64,000 bases of DNA from contig CAXIPT010000002.1 in assembly GCA_964030475.1 (NCBI GenBank), positions 6,091,820 to 6,155,819 on the forward strand, in the 5' to 3' direction. Below are positions 50,584 through 62,679 of this stretch, one piece after another (position 1 is the first letter of the stretch; each line of letters opens with the position of its first letter). The DNA is from Tethya wilhelma (taxonomy: Eukaryota; Porifera; Demospongiae; Tethyida; Tethyidae). A model generated the notes under the pieces. The model had not been told where the DNA came from. It searched no databases and worked only from the letters and a program-made list of their open reading frames with translations. The translations under genes and the position numbers were made by a program.

Positions 50584-53500
50584 ATGGATACAGAGTCAGA
50601 TAGGCACATACCTCTGCTACCGCTAACAACAAGATATGTTGCATTTCAGAATCAGACAGCTGACACAGAGGTAAATAGGCATATCCACCTATACTTTATA
50701 GCTGCATATACCGTCTTCAAATTTATGACTTGGTTGGAGAATGTATGATTTTTTGTGCAGTCAGTGGATGGATCTGAAGCTGGATATGACCATCTTGAAG
50801 AAGGAGAAAGTTATGATGAGTACAACCTGACTTCTGTAAGTGTTCAATGTGATACATTCCTCAGAAAAACTGGCATGCTGTAGCTGTAGCAATAATACCA
50901 TGTATCATGATAGTCTTGGCCAGTTATTTGATTAAAACAGTATACATTTTGTCACTGACATATTATACATAAATAACTCAGGATCAAGAAAGAAGGGAAA
51001 GAATCACTCTGAGGAGAAGAACACAGAGAAAAGAGGTTGATTTGTACACATTAATTTTAACTCTCTACTCTTAGTGCTGTGTACGTACTAACTTTATACT
51101 ATTATTATTTTGATTCTTCTTTCTCCGGTTTATTATTTCTCTATATTATGTATTGAAGGTGGCCCAGATTTGTCGACCTAGAGGAATATCAGATGTATCT
51201 ATCATGGGAGCTCTGGTTGGTGTTTGCCTTCAAAAGCTGAAACCACACCATCACTCTGTCTCAGAGTACATTGACAATGCTGGAAGTGCCAACAGTGCTT
51301 TGTTGCAGGTCTTCAAGGAAGAAGACAACCTTAGATTCACTGAAGGACATGTAAGGCATTTACCTTTGTGAGTTTAGTGGTAATAGTATAATGCTATTGA
51401 GTCAAGTTACTATAATTATATTACTATTGTTATGTACAACTTAAGGTTCTTTGCGAAAAGAAAATAAAAGCTGCTATGATATGAAAATTTATAGTAAAAG
51501 TTGTTTTCTCTAAGACTCAGATTACCTAAGATTAGGCCTGCTTAATGTACTAGATTTTACCTTTTAAAGATGTATGCATGACTGCTATTGACTGTTCTGC
51601 TTGGGCTAAGTTATACAGTTAAAAGTATGATACAAAAATAGAATGCTATAAACACTCACTTTTGACACAAATACATCTAGATAATATCGTACATTGTTGA
51701 GATTCTGAGGCACGATACTAATATTGATATCACTGACGATGATGGAAACACAGCTCTCCATCTTGCTGCCAAGAGAGCTTTCTCAAATTGTGCCAAAGAG
51801 CTGCTCAAATGGGGGATAAACCCCAACACGACGAATGATGAAGATGAGACTGCTCTGGAAGTAGCACTGAAAGCTGGTTTGGTTGAAGGAGATGTAGAAA
51901 AGGTTGCAAAGTTCAGTCAATTTGCAGCCGTGATCACTGAAGACATGAAACCTGAAATGCAAGTTAAAGCATTTGTAATAAAATTAATTAGGGTCATTCC
52001 ATGTCAAATCAACACACAAATTGCATGACCCTCATGGATTTTGCCGAAACTTGGTGAACAGGTACGTTACCTTAAGTGATTGACTGAGATAGAATTACAG
52101 CCCTCGAACTTGTATGGTTTCTCTGTTACAAGTGTCTAAAGTTTCCAAATTTTTGCATATTTTTGACCGATCTGCTTACTTTGATCTATTGTAACTCGAA
52201 TACGCTTCAGTTTTGAAATACAGGACTAAAATATTCTGAAAGCATACAAATTGTGCTCTCCAGTGATATGCTTGATTAAATTAATTAAATTAATTAAAAT
52301 TAAACGCTACCATCGTTTAATTAAAACTTTGTGATTCGGAAAAAAGGATTCTTTAATTTTTTAAAATTTTTCTTCGGGATCTTCCTTTAATATATGGCTT
52401 CATGTTGTGTGAGTTTCGTCTTGGGACCGCAGTGGGATGGGGAGATATTAAATCGATTATTACCTAAGGTAAGGTAAAAAGCACTTTAAGGTAACCAGTA
52501 GAGCACATTAACAAGGTTAAACACTATTTGAGACGATTAAAAAGGCTTTGTATTTATTCAGATAACTTGTCTAATGTGTTTTTTTGTTTTATATACTCGA
52601 AATCTTCTACCATAATGAATTGTATATGAAAAGAAGGCATGTGAAGATAATATCCAACTTTTTTCTTGTGCATATGTGTCAACTAAATATTCTACAACCA
52701 TATAGCTGGAAAACAGTCTTTAAAATATTGCTTCTTGTAAATTAGGTTGTTTGAGTTGTACAACACAACAGGTGGATGGGGAAATGAATAATCATAATTA
52801 TGGTAGGTTGTTATGATAGTGAGTCAAGGTTTCGCTAAGATATATGCTCTGGAGTGAGACAATATACTTTGTACAGTTGAAACTCCCTTTTTATTTTTGA
52901 ACTTTGTGTATAAAATGATCTTGTTTGACTACCATCATGGTAGTCTAATTATTTCTGTTGTTGATGTGCCCAGAATTGCTAGTTTTAATTAAATTAATTA
53001 AAAAACACTTTCAATAATTTTGTGTACTCAACTAAAGTAACTGACACTACATAAAAAAGTTGTAAGTATTACTACCAAGCCTTTTCATAGGGTCAGATAG
53101 TGTTTTTCCTTGTTAAAGTGCTCTGCTGGCTACCCTAAAGTGCTTTTTACCATACCTTAGGTAATAATCGATTTAATATCTCCCCATCCCACTGCGGTCC
53201 CAAGACGAAACTCACACAACATGAAGCCATATAGTGAAGGAAGTTTCCGAAGAAAAATAAAAAAAATTAAAGAATCCTTTTTTCCGAATCACAAAGTTTT
53301 AAATAAACGATGGTAGCGTTTAATTTTAATTAATTCAATTAATTTAATCAAGCATATCACTGGAAAGCACAATTCGTATGCTTTCAGAATATTTTAGTCC
53401 TGTATTTCAAAACTGAAGTGTATTCGAGTTACAATAGATCAAAGTAAGCAGATCGGTCAAAAATATGCAAAAATTTGGAAATTTTAGACACTTGTAACAG

Positions 53501-56500
53501 AGAAACCATACAAGTTTGAGGGCTGTAATTCTATCTCAGTAAATCACTTAAGGTAATGTACCTGTTCACCAAGTTTCGGCAAAATCCATGAGGGTCATGC
53601 AATTTGTGTGTTGATTTGACATGGAATGACCCAGGAATAACATTACTTTTAAAAACCATTCCACAACCTGAGCAATCTTAAAAATATAATCTACAGGTAA
53701 CAACAATGTTTTATTAATACTCATGCATAAAATGAAAGACCGTGCACCAGAGGTTGATTTGAGTCCAAGAGTAAGACTATCTTTAGCTCCTNCAACGATT
53801 GTTTACTTACACCCACCCCTTTTAGAATTTGCAAGGGGCATGCCTATCCCGAGTATATAGAGTCTATATATCTTTACTCAGATAAGGAAAAGACCTTGTA
53901 GTATACTATGAAAATTTCTCAAAATACATTCACAACCCCATTGCATGTGTAGAGTTTGTAATCCACTTTAAAAATAATGTACGAATGTTATACAGATACA
54001 GAACAATAGAGAAATGCAAAACAAGTAATATGGAAAGGATATAAGAATTGAGAAGAACTACAAGATAACAATACACTTACAGAGAAAGTTACAAATGCAA
54101 TTATTGTGATAGTGACTATTATGCATGGTAATGGCCAAGAAAACGATGGACATACAATTATAGTTGTCAAATTGTTAAGTATTTTTAGTCATCATGTTCT
54201 TCTTCCTCTTCAATTGGTGCTAGCAGAGGTTCACGATCTTGATCAAAACGAACAAATGGTGGAGACGTAAGTGGATTCACATTCACCAAAGGACTGGTTG
54301 GAAGGCTATTGGAAACTGTGACTTCAGTAGTGGACACACCCTCTCTCCTAATGGTAACTATAGAATCTGATCGACTCTTGATCATTTTTAAGTAAATTGA
54401 TGTTTGCTGATATCCATGGTAGGCTATTATCCCACTGGAGGTAATGAATGCTACCAACACAGATGTGTGTGAAACCACACTGCGAAATTTTTTATGCTCA
54501 GCATAGACTGCAAATGCTGTCAGAATACAAAGTACACTTAAATTGAGTAGATAAAAACATTCTAAGATGTCCAGTGATCTTTTTTCATAGATTCCTCTCG
54601 ATACCCAGGCAATAAAGAATAGAATAGTACACCCAGTGACAGTCGTATAAATGTTTACATTCTCAATACGGTAGCCTTTGTAGTTAATAGTCGAAATGAG
54701 GTAGTGTATACATCTCATAAGCAGCAACAATCCAGTCCAAAATCTTGCTTGTTTTGTGTAGGGTCCTGTAAATGTGTCAAAGAAAGGCTTCAGTCTGTTA
54801 ACCCATGTGAAACATCGCATGTGAGACACTTTCTGTAAGTTCTGTATACAGAGAAGAACAAAAGTGAATGGTAGGCATATCAGAGCAAAGAGTAGTCCCA
54901 TGATGAACAGGGGGATATGTTTTTCACGTAAGAAAGGAATATTTGCATCTGACTTCCAATGAAGTTGTATTTGAGTGTACACAGTGCCATTGTCATTTTC
55001 AAATTGACTATGGTATTTAATGTTATGATAATTCATTGTTGAAATGATTGTTCGTAGCATTTTAGTATAAGAAACAATAATGAGTGTGGCTAAAACTTTG
55101 ATTCCATTTCTACTAATAAGTTTTGCAAATAGTTTGAATTTTCGACTGAGTATGATAATGAGACCAGAAAGCATCCACACATAGATAGGAAATAAGAATT
55201 GCAACCATGCCTTGGCATACTCATCCATTCCATTATAGAAGCACACTGGGATACCAAGATCAAGGTTGATCCAAGACACAAATAGAAGAAGCGAGTTGGT
55301 AAGAATCTTGACATTATGATCCCTGAAGAAAGTGGCTCTATGAATCTGAACAATGTTTGCATAAAATATCAGACCATTAATTGTTCCCTCAGTGACAGTT
55401 AGGTTGAGAAATGAGATGAAAAATACTAGTACAATACCAGCTAAAGCAAAAACTAGTATCATTGATATATAGTTATCAGAGCAGTTAAGTTTGCATTCTG
55501 ACGAGCCCAAAATTACACTGTAGTTTTGTGGACAAGCTCCACAAAGTATTCCAGTTCTTTTATAACCACATTGTACGTCTTGATGGATGGAGTGATCATC
55601 AACAGTAATGTGTATCACATCGTTTTGTGAGAAATATTCAAATACAAAACTTCTTGAAGTCAAGTATGTTCTGGTTTTGTCATCATATCCAATCCAAAAT
55701 GGGTTGTTGGCAACATTTGTGGTTATTGTTAGTGATGTGATGTTACAGTTAATAGCATCATGAAATGTTTGATCAGCAAACACAGAAAAACACTGACAAG
55801 AATATAGTCCACTCTCCTTTTGTTTTCTCAGTTGAAAACCCACTGGACATGTCTTGAGATAAACATCAACATAAAGTGGAGTATACTTATGAAGACGTTC
55901 CACAAAACTTGAATCTCCGAGTAAGCTTACTCTGAGTACAAGTCTAACTCGTTTTGCATCTGACATTACTGTAACAGTGTATCTTACATTTTTGCACTTG
56001 GTATCATTGAGACTTTGTGACCACTCATGTTCTTCTAGATGATATTCATAACCATTTGCCTCAAGTGTAGCATCAATAGTCCCTGGTACTGTACCACTGA
56101 ACTGTCCTACAATGACTAGAGGTAAGTAAAATGATTCTCCTGGATACACACTTCTCTTAATTCCACCTTCCGGTTCNAATAGTCACTAATAATTATAATT
56201 GCAATATCTAAACAAATGACATATGCAGGAAAAGCAAATTGTAGCCAAACTTTTATATAGCCATCCATTCCATCAGAGAAGCAGGTCTCAATTCCTAAGT
56301 CTAGGTTAAGCCACGCTATAAAGACGGTCAATATCTTTGTTTCATCACGTGGAAAGAAAATAGCACGATTTGCTTCAAAGATGTTAGCATAAAAGATGAG
56401 ACCATTGAAAATTCCATCAGCTACTGTTATGTTCAGCATAAGTATAACACCAACTAATAAAATACCAGCTATGGCAAAAAAAATGAGTAGTGCTAGCCAG

Positions 56501-59428
56501 TTGTTTGAGCACTGCTTGCAATGCGAACTTCCAAGAGAAAGACTGAGACCATCTTCACAAGTTCCACACAGTTTTCCAGAGCGATTGAATGCACACAATT
56601 CATTGGCACCATTTTTAATGTTTAAATTAACAGAGATATTTTCAGCTGGTGGTTTGCAATAGTCAAATGGACAGTATTTGTGTAGTATATAGCTTTGGTG
56701 ATCAGTGCACGTGTCGTTGGCGTAAGAAAACCATGCATTACCTTTTCTTTCAACAGTTTCTTTGTCAATGGAACAGTTGGATATGTATTTGGGATAGAGG
56801 TTAGAATGACATTCACAACGTTCATTTGAATTTCCATCTTGGAAACCAATTGGACATGGTTTAATAACCACAGCTATACTTGTAGTGGATATTCCAACAT
56901 TGTTACATGGACCTTCAGCATAGAGCTTTAGATGAAGCTGCTCAGAAGTATTATGAGGAGACAGAACACTGTAGGTCAAATTGGTACAATTTACAACTTT
57001 AAATTTCGGCACATGACTACTTCATTTTCAAAGTTTTCCAAGCTCATATAGGTTGTCTGCATACCCTCTAATTTATTTATGACTTAATTAATCATGATTC
57101 TATAATTATTATAACAATATCAATGGACATGTACATGTAGCATTGTTTGAACCATATCAATATTAATTTTATTTTATGTGACTGGATACATGAGGAATCA
57201 AAAATGAAAATGAAGTAGTCATGTGCCGAAATTTAAAGTCCCAGCCTTGTTTCCTTTCTTTTTGCAGCACTGCCCATTCCTACACTGCTAATTTTTATGA
57301 AATTTTTATTATACTTGTAATACTTATGCTGACATACACAATAACTGTGCTAAAAAGGAAAGTACATTGTCATATATAGTTACTGTATTGTAAAAAAATC
57401 CCTAGAATGCATTATAGTATTTTGCTATGGAGNTCATAATATACATGGCACTCACTATCTGTGAAGGAAGCAGTTCAAGCCATATTAGACACTACAGTGG
57501 AGCTTGTAGATTCAGAAAGGAAAGAGATTAAAGTACACTACTCCATTCTTGAATCAAACAGCAAGGGACAAACACCAGAGATGGTGGGAAGAACCCAGAA
57601 GAGATCGGCATTTGATAAAATCATTGGAAGAGAAATAAAAGTACAGAATCTGAAACGTACTTATCATGCAATAATCAGAATTTCCTCACTATACATTAGA
57701 TTTAGTTATTCTGAGTATGAACTAGATACTATATCTTTTCCTCTTGTACACGCACAATGTCATGACTGTAGGACTATGTGACGCATTCTTCTGTGCGTTT
57801 ACTAATGCAAAGCAAGTGGAGACGATTTGCACGGATCACTCTGAGGTATGTCAGATATATATTCGATCATATTTATAACTTGAATCTGATGTAAAATCCT
57901 TTTCTATGACATTGTGTATTATTATAGCTACATAATGGTAATATTCACCATGCATGTAGAGTGATATTCATATCTATGATCATGAGCCTTATGGCAGAAC
58001 ATTTAACTTGATCAAATTCCTTTCCTTGTTATTATAGTGGTCGTTTTGTGTTGTTTCTTGTCATCATGATGTCCATGACAGCTGCTTTGCTCATGGGGAT
58101 CAATTGTGCCGAACCAAATACCTACAATACGACAGTGGATATTGTTCGCGGTGTGCTTGAAGGGTTAACACTGCTACTGGTAACATCAGTGCTCTATACA
58201 GAAGTATGTCAATTGGCCGTGTAAGTCAATGGCATGATATCTATAGTTATATCTTTGGATGCTGCATGCCATGTTGTGTATTCACATGTAGTACACGTTA
58301 TATGATCTGCTTGTCTTCCACAACCGTTTGATGATATAGTTATGGTCTATGAATGTATAAGTCTCCACTGTAATTATATATAGTTAGACACTCCTCCTTA
58401 TAGTTGCATACTGGCAAAGACCAACTATAGAGAGTGTATACATTATTTGGTGGCATGTGTGCAGTGCATGAATCTTATTTGTCTGAAGTTTGTCAAGTGA
58501 AAGTGAAGTGTTACATTTCTCTGTTGTATTTGTGAACGCGTGTCTCCATTATTTATCTAGATGGAGGTTACAGTACTTCACAGAGTATTACTTCTTCTAC
58601 TTCAGTTATCTGACCATCATTGCAGCTATCTGTCTCTACATTATGATACCACTGAGGATATTTGATTTTAGACAACAGTGGGTATTTGGCTCCATTGCTT
58701 ATCTCTGTTATGGTCTAAAGGCATTCAAATTCCTAATGGCAATCAGGTATGTATTATTCTATGTAAGTTTAGTAATAGTCTACTAATAGACAAAGTGGAG
58801 AAAACCTGCTAATTTCATGATTGATCTACGCCAAATTTAATTCCTGTATAAAATCAATTGATATAGGCAGGTACTTAACTAGTGGCCATATATATACCTG
58901 GGTGTACCTAAGTAGCTAATTTAATGCACATCCCTCAAGAAATTCACTTTAAGAATGTTAAGATATCCCTGTATGGAGCTATATTATAGTAATGCATGTT
59001 CTTTGGATGATCATTTCAAATCCTAACTATTGATAATTATTGCTAGTTTCATTTTTATTAGGTCTGTTGGTATTTATGTCTATGCTCTGGCTCTCATGAT
59101 CCGTAAGGATGTTCTCCTTTTTGTTGTCGTCTTTGCGGAGTCTCTCTTTGCATTCAGTGGGGCCTTCTTCATTGCCCTCAACAGCGAGGTAGTCCCAGTC
59201 AATGTTACTGCTGATAATATAGTCTTTAATATGACAGCCAACAGTAGTACTGTCGAAGTGGAAGAAAACCTCAAAACTGTTTTCGTTCCGGAATCACAGT
59301 TGAACCCTTTGGAAACTGGGTATGTTGAAGACATGCAGTGTTATATTTTTTTCCGCATTTTTTTCCACATGGTTATCAGTTCAAAATTTACAATGGCATG
59401 GCCATGCATTAACTTTTTCCTTTTGTTG

Positions 59429-59516
<88 letters not shown>

Positions 59517-60693
59517 TTCACGTGTATGTGCATTTTTATAATAGGTCATATTGGAGAGTGTTTCTCACTGGCATAAGAATCTTGATCCAAGGAGAGAGTG
59601 TGTTGGAGAATTATGTGCCACATCATTCTGATGGGCTGGGGTAAGACCAAATGATTAATTATAGACTTTTTGCATGTATTTCAGATTATCTGAATGCTTT
59701 TCCGATGTGTATTGCGTCCTTCTTTTTAAGAGAGGCAATTAAATTTATGTTGGAGCTCAAATGGGACTTACAGCTTCGTGAAGACAAAACTAAAGCTAAT
59801 TTGTATTTTTTTTTTCTCTAATAGGTTTTATGGTACCATTCAATATCTCATCTTTTTGTTCTTTGTTGTGGTGGTGCTCCTCAGTCTACTGATTGCACAG
59901 ATGAGTGACACGTTCGCCAACATTCAAGAGGACGCTGATCGTGTGGCCTTGCTCTCAAGAGCTAAAGTGATCATCAGTGCTGAAAGAACAGGAGTTCTTG
60001 GAGTTGTATGTGTAATATTATAATAATTATTGTGTAGAGAGAAGCCTACTAGAAGGGAAGGATGTATATTACAGGCGTATAAGATAATTTGTTTATTCAA
60101 TTTACTACAAATAAGTACATAATAATATATTATATCCTACAAATCTTTTCTTCTATAGAACTTCAAGAAGACATTTTACATCAAACAAGAAATATGGAAA
60201 CAGCCAAAAAGTATGTATTTACTGATGTTGCACTATTCTGCAATACACACGTGTATAATGACATTGTTCTCGAGTATAGTTCCACAAGCTTAAGCATAAT
60301 ATTATATTATAGGCAAAATATATACCACTGTGTGTATCATAACAAGTGTATAATGCCAGATAATTATTGATAATCTCATGCACAATCTACTTTAATCATT
60401 TATATACAGAGTACCTGACTGACATTGCGGTACCAAAGTTAGATGTCGTGAGTGCAATGGTTAGTAGATTGGAAAAACTGTGCGTGACTCACAGTGAAGT
60501 TCTAGAAGAACTACGGTAAGAGTGATAATGTGCATATGATATCATACTGCACTGAATGTTCATTCTCTTTGCAGTGATAGTCTGGCAGACCAGAGAAAGA
60601 AACAAGAACTGAAAATGGACAAGCTACTTGAAGCTATTGAAGAGATTCGCCATTTTAATCAGCAGAGTCAAACTGAGCAGAACCAGCAGTAAA
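50584..60693 (+). CDS. TRP-family-like cation channel (spliced; middle disrupted or misassembled)
   Basis: Exons read with GT-AG borders and matching phases: 50584-50670, 50761-50835, 50982-51035, 51159-51350, 51681-~51901 (weak donor), about 57461-57640, 57772-57845, 58038-58220, 58561-58746, 59062-59319, 59545-59640, 59825-60005, 60159-60210, 60410-60515 and 60575-60693. The N-terminus is acidic. Exon 5 encodes ankyrin repeats (DDDGNTALHLAAKRAFSNCA). A pre-S1 KWRRFAR segment precedes S1 to S6, a pore-side GIRILIQGESVLENY and the post-S6 stretch LLIAQMSDTFANIQEDADRV, as in ankyrin-type TRP channels. The C-terminus is a Gln-rich coiled coil. It should form a plasma-membrane cation channel. 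Only about two ankyrin repeats are visible; the phase between the exons at 51901 and 57461 does not match, so exons may be missing. Subfamily not assigned. Confidence 0.75.
51990..53632. mobile_element. 1.64-kb foldback element with ~530-bp inverted arms
   Basis: The left end GGGTCATTCCATGTCAAATC at 51,990 is repeated inverted at the right end, GATTTGACATGGAATGACCC, finishing at 53,632. The arms (about 51,990-52,530 and 53,095-53,632) are highly similar across their length, for example GGGACCGCAGTGGGATGGGG at 52,424 and its inverse near 53,185. The middle, about 560 bp, has no useful open frame. No clear target-site duplication was seen. It sits in the long intron after the ankyrin exon of the TRP-like gene. 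Likely a non-autonomous foldback transposon. Confidence 0.85.
53633..54184. other. Intron sequence, single N, and inverted 3' flank of a family A gene
   Basis: An N lies at 53,792. From 53,793 onward the sequence is the inverted counterpart of 21,761-22,150, the 3' flank of the family A gene at 17875. Before the N it is ordinary intron sequence. Confidence 0.65.
54185..56176 (-). pseudogene. C-terminal half of a family A receptor-like gene
   Basis: Open on the minus strand from 56,176 to 54,185 without a start codon of its own. It begins in the EPEGGI..SVYPGESF region (about residue 640 of intact copies) and continues through TGILCGACPQNYSVILGSSEC, all membrane segments and the tail FVRFDQDREPLLAPIEEEEEHDD. 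It is very similar to the membrane half of the gene at 29942. It is cut at the single N at 56,177, where it is joined to unrelated family B sequence, so it is either a truncated copy or one end of a scaffolding join. No reading-frame damage inside the fragment. Confidence 0.85.
56178..57002 (-). pseudogene. Internal fragment of a family B receptor-like gene
   Basis: Minus-strand frame starting near CTNLTYSVLSPHNTSEQLHL and running through the KLCGTCEDGLSLSLGSSHCKQC module and the first few membrane segments (NITVADGIFNGLIFYANI, WLNLDLGIETCFSDGMDGY), to about IAIIIISDY at the N at 56,177. It corresponds to residues ~870-1,150 of the gene at 40273. The upstream end is cut by a repeat element arm at 57,003. 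Neither the signal peptide and beta-helix region nor the rest of the membrane domain is present. Confidence 0.85.
57003..57320. mobile_element. Repeat element copy D (palindromic part only)
   Basis: A partial arm at 57,003-57,030 (TTTCGGCACATGACTACTTC) and a full inverted arm at 57,210-57,290 ending GCCCATTCCTACAC, as in copies B and C. The 600-bp right half is absent. It ends close to the single N at 57,433. Confidence 0.7.
59427..59512. repeat. (GT)n microsatellite in a TRP-like gene intron
   Basis: About 40 GT units, 32 bp upstream of the acceptor at 59,544. It yields a spurious Cys/Val frame. Confidence 0.95.
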
Positions 60694-61124
60694 ACTACCA
60701 TACATAATTAGATAAACAACAACAACAACAACAATAGCAATTTTAATTTAATTTTGTAGAATCATCCTAGTTTTTACCTATACTAGTGAACATTGATATT
60801 AGATCCAAAATCACACATTCGTATTATATATGTATACATAAAATTATATCGTAGAACAACACTAAGACTAAGTATTGTGTTTATGCATGGTTACTGTGTG
60901 TGATGATTTGTATAGCTCTAGATCTCAGAATTTTGTTAAAATAAAAATTTCGTGACATTGTGCACAAACATGCAGTTAGTTATGATATACACTGTGGTAA
61001 AATAAGAGGTGGAGTTTCACACACAGGAAGTGAAATAAAGCACACTTGTACACATGACAATACCAATATTATTATAACAGCTAAAAAAAACAGACAAAAA
61101 CCATTGAAAATGTAATGAGAAACA
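60694..61124. other. 3' flank of TRP-like gene
   Basis: CAA-repeat patch at about 60,717-60,733 and an AATAAAAATTT word near 60,940 that could act as a polyadenylation signal. No gene seen. Confidence 0.45.
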
Positions 61125-61406
61125 AGTAGTAAAAATTTCAAAAAAATAAGTAGTGTAGGAATGGGCAGTGCGGTAAAAAGTATTGGAACAAGGCATGTCT
61201 CAATTTCGGCACATGACTACTTCATTTTTATTCTTGTCAGTTGATCCTTCCTTAGGATCCTGCTAAGTGTCGTAAATGCAACGATCTGTACAATAGTACA
61301 TGTGGTAGCTTATTATTGTATTGGTTCAAATTCCTACTAATCAGTAGGCTAAGCAGTGGAGCAAACTATAACAGACAGGTAACTAAAACTGGACTGTTAG
61401 CCAAGA
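61125..61406 (+). mobile_element. Repeat element copy E, cut by an assembly gap
   Basis: 61,125-61,230 matches the left arm of copy C closely (AGTAGTGTAGGAATGGGCAG), and 61,310-61,406 matches its spacer (CTAAGCAGTGGAG). The sequence then enters a run of Ns where the inverted arm should lie. Confidence 0.7.
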
Positions 61407-61459
61407 NNNNNNNNNNNNNNNNNNNNNNNNNNNNNNNNNNNNNNNNNNNNNNNNNNNNN
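61407..61459. other. Assembly gap (53 N)
   Basis: Run of undetermined bases followed at once by an (AC)n microsatellite. Confidence 0.98.

Positions 61460-61501
<42 letters not shown>
61460..61501. repeat. (AC)n microsatellite
   Basis: About 21 AC units bordering the gap. Confidence 0.95.
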
Positions 61502-61504
<3 letters not shown>

Positions 61505-61544
61505 AAGACCAAGTGCATGGTTATTCTAATTAATGCCCACTCAC

Positions 61545-62513
61545 ACTGTGCTTGTGACAGATGAAGCCAGTGGAGCCATCCTCCAAGGTGGCAGTGGCAA
61601 GCCCTCGCAGCTGAGCACAGCTCACATGTAGAGGAGTGGTGCACCTTGGTCTCACACATTGGACACACACACCATGGCCTCTGGGAGAATGGCCTTCAGC
61701 CAGCCTCGAGCAGAGAGCACAGCGCTGCACCAACACAAAGACGTAACATAGAATTCATTTCTACTAGTCCTAAACTGACCAGTTTTCTCCTAGCTCTTGT
61801 TAGTCTCTCTGTTAGCACTGGGCTCTTGGTGGCAGTGTCCCCCAGAGTCACTTCAGGGATGGCCAGAGCACAGGCCAGATGGGCCCACCTCCCACCATCG
61901 GTCATCTTCAGAGCTCCTCCTCTCAGGAGACAGAGACAGCAGTCGGCGGAGGCCGCTCCCTGGGCACACCTCTCACACTGCCACTCCTCATCATCATCAC
62001 TGCTCCCCAGCACACCGTAGCACGCTGCACAGGACAAGGGAGACGCAGTACACTAACGAACAGGGGCTATGTAATTAGTGCCTACATTTGTGAACACAGA
62101 TATCACATGATGTGCATGTGATGAGCTGCTGTGAGGAAGAGGGCGAGAGTTGAACCAGACTCCTGCTGACGACCACCGTCAGGGGGGAGGTGAGCTGGTC
62201 CCCCTCCTGGGGGGGCTCATCCACCAGAGAGGAGTAGCGCCTCCTGAGGGCAGCCTGGGAGAACTCACTGGCAGAGACACTGCACACGCAGCACCGACTG
62301 GCATCGGCTGAAACGAGTTGATTGAAAGCTCTCTCTAGCAGGAAATCACGAGCGTCCATTTGCCAGAGACCAGCAAATGTCTCGGTCCAACTCTAGAATG
62401 AAGAGAACAGTGCATCAATCATCACAGCCATCTAACTAACAGTGTCAACTGGCCTACTTGTTTGTGAGGGTCGACAATCCTGAGTCTCTTGGCAGGAGGA
62501 GGGCTGCACTCGT
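61545..62513 (-). CDS. KDM4-like histone demethylase, PHD and extended-PHD exons (partial)
   Basis: Four minus-strand exons with canonical borders and matching phases: 62458-62513 (AKRLRIVDPHKQ), 62086-62392, 61780-62024 and 61545-61724. Together they encode a PHD finger (CCVCSVSA then LITCTSCDICVHKSCYGV and WQCERCAQG) followed by an extended PHD (CCLCLLRGGALKMTDGGRWA, HLACALAIPEV, RCALCSRLAEGHSPRGHGVC, LHVSCAQLRG, FICHKHS). The order and spacing of Cys/His match the double PHD region of KDM4/JMJD2 demethylases, nuclear proteins that read and demethylate histone H3. The JmjN/JmjC catalytic exons upstream and the Tudor exons downstream are not seen; the upstream side is occupied by a microsatellite and LINE debris and the downstream side by an N gap. 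It could be a partial gene copy. A 23-nt exon at 62577-62599 is possible. Confidence 0.75.
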
Positions 62514-62609
62514 CTGCAATACTACAGGTAGAGGGGAACTCTAATTAATGCACACCACATGCAGAAAAACTCTTACCTCTGCACGCTAGAGTGATTCTCC
62601 TGCAACACA

Positions 62610-62667
<58 letters not shown>
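62610..62667. repeat. (GA)n microsatellite
   Basis: About 28 GA units, a CT tract on the minus strand just upstream of the possible micro-exon acceptor at 62,600. Confidence 0.95.
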
Positions 62668-62672
<5 letters not shown>

Positions 62673-62679
62673 CCCACGA

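Noticed and set aside
59322..59576. Cys/Val-rich open frames
   Set aside because: Translation of the (GT)n microsatellite in an intron.
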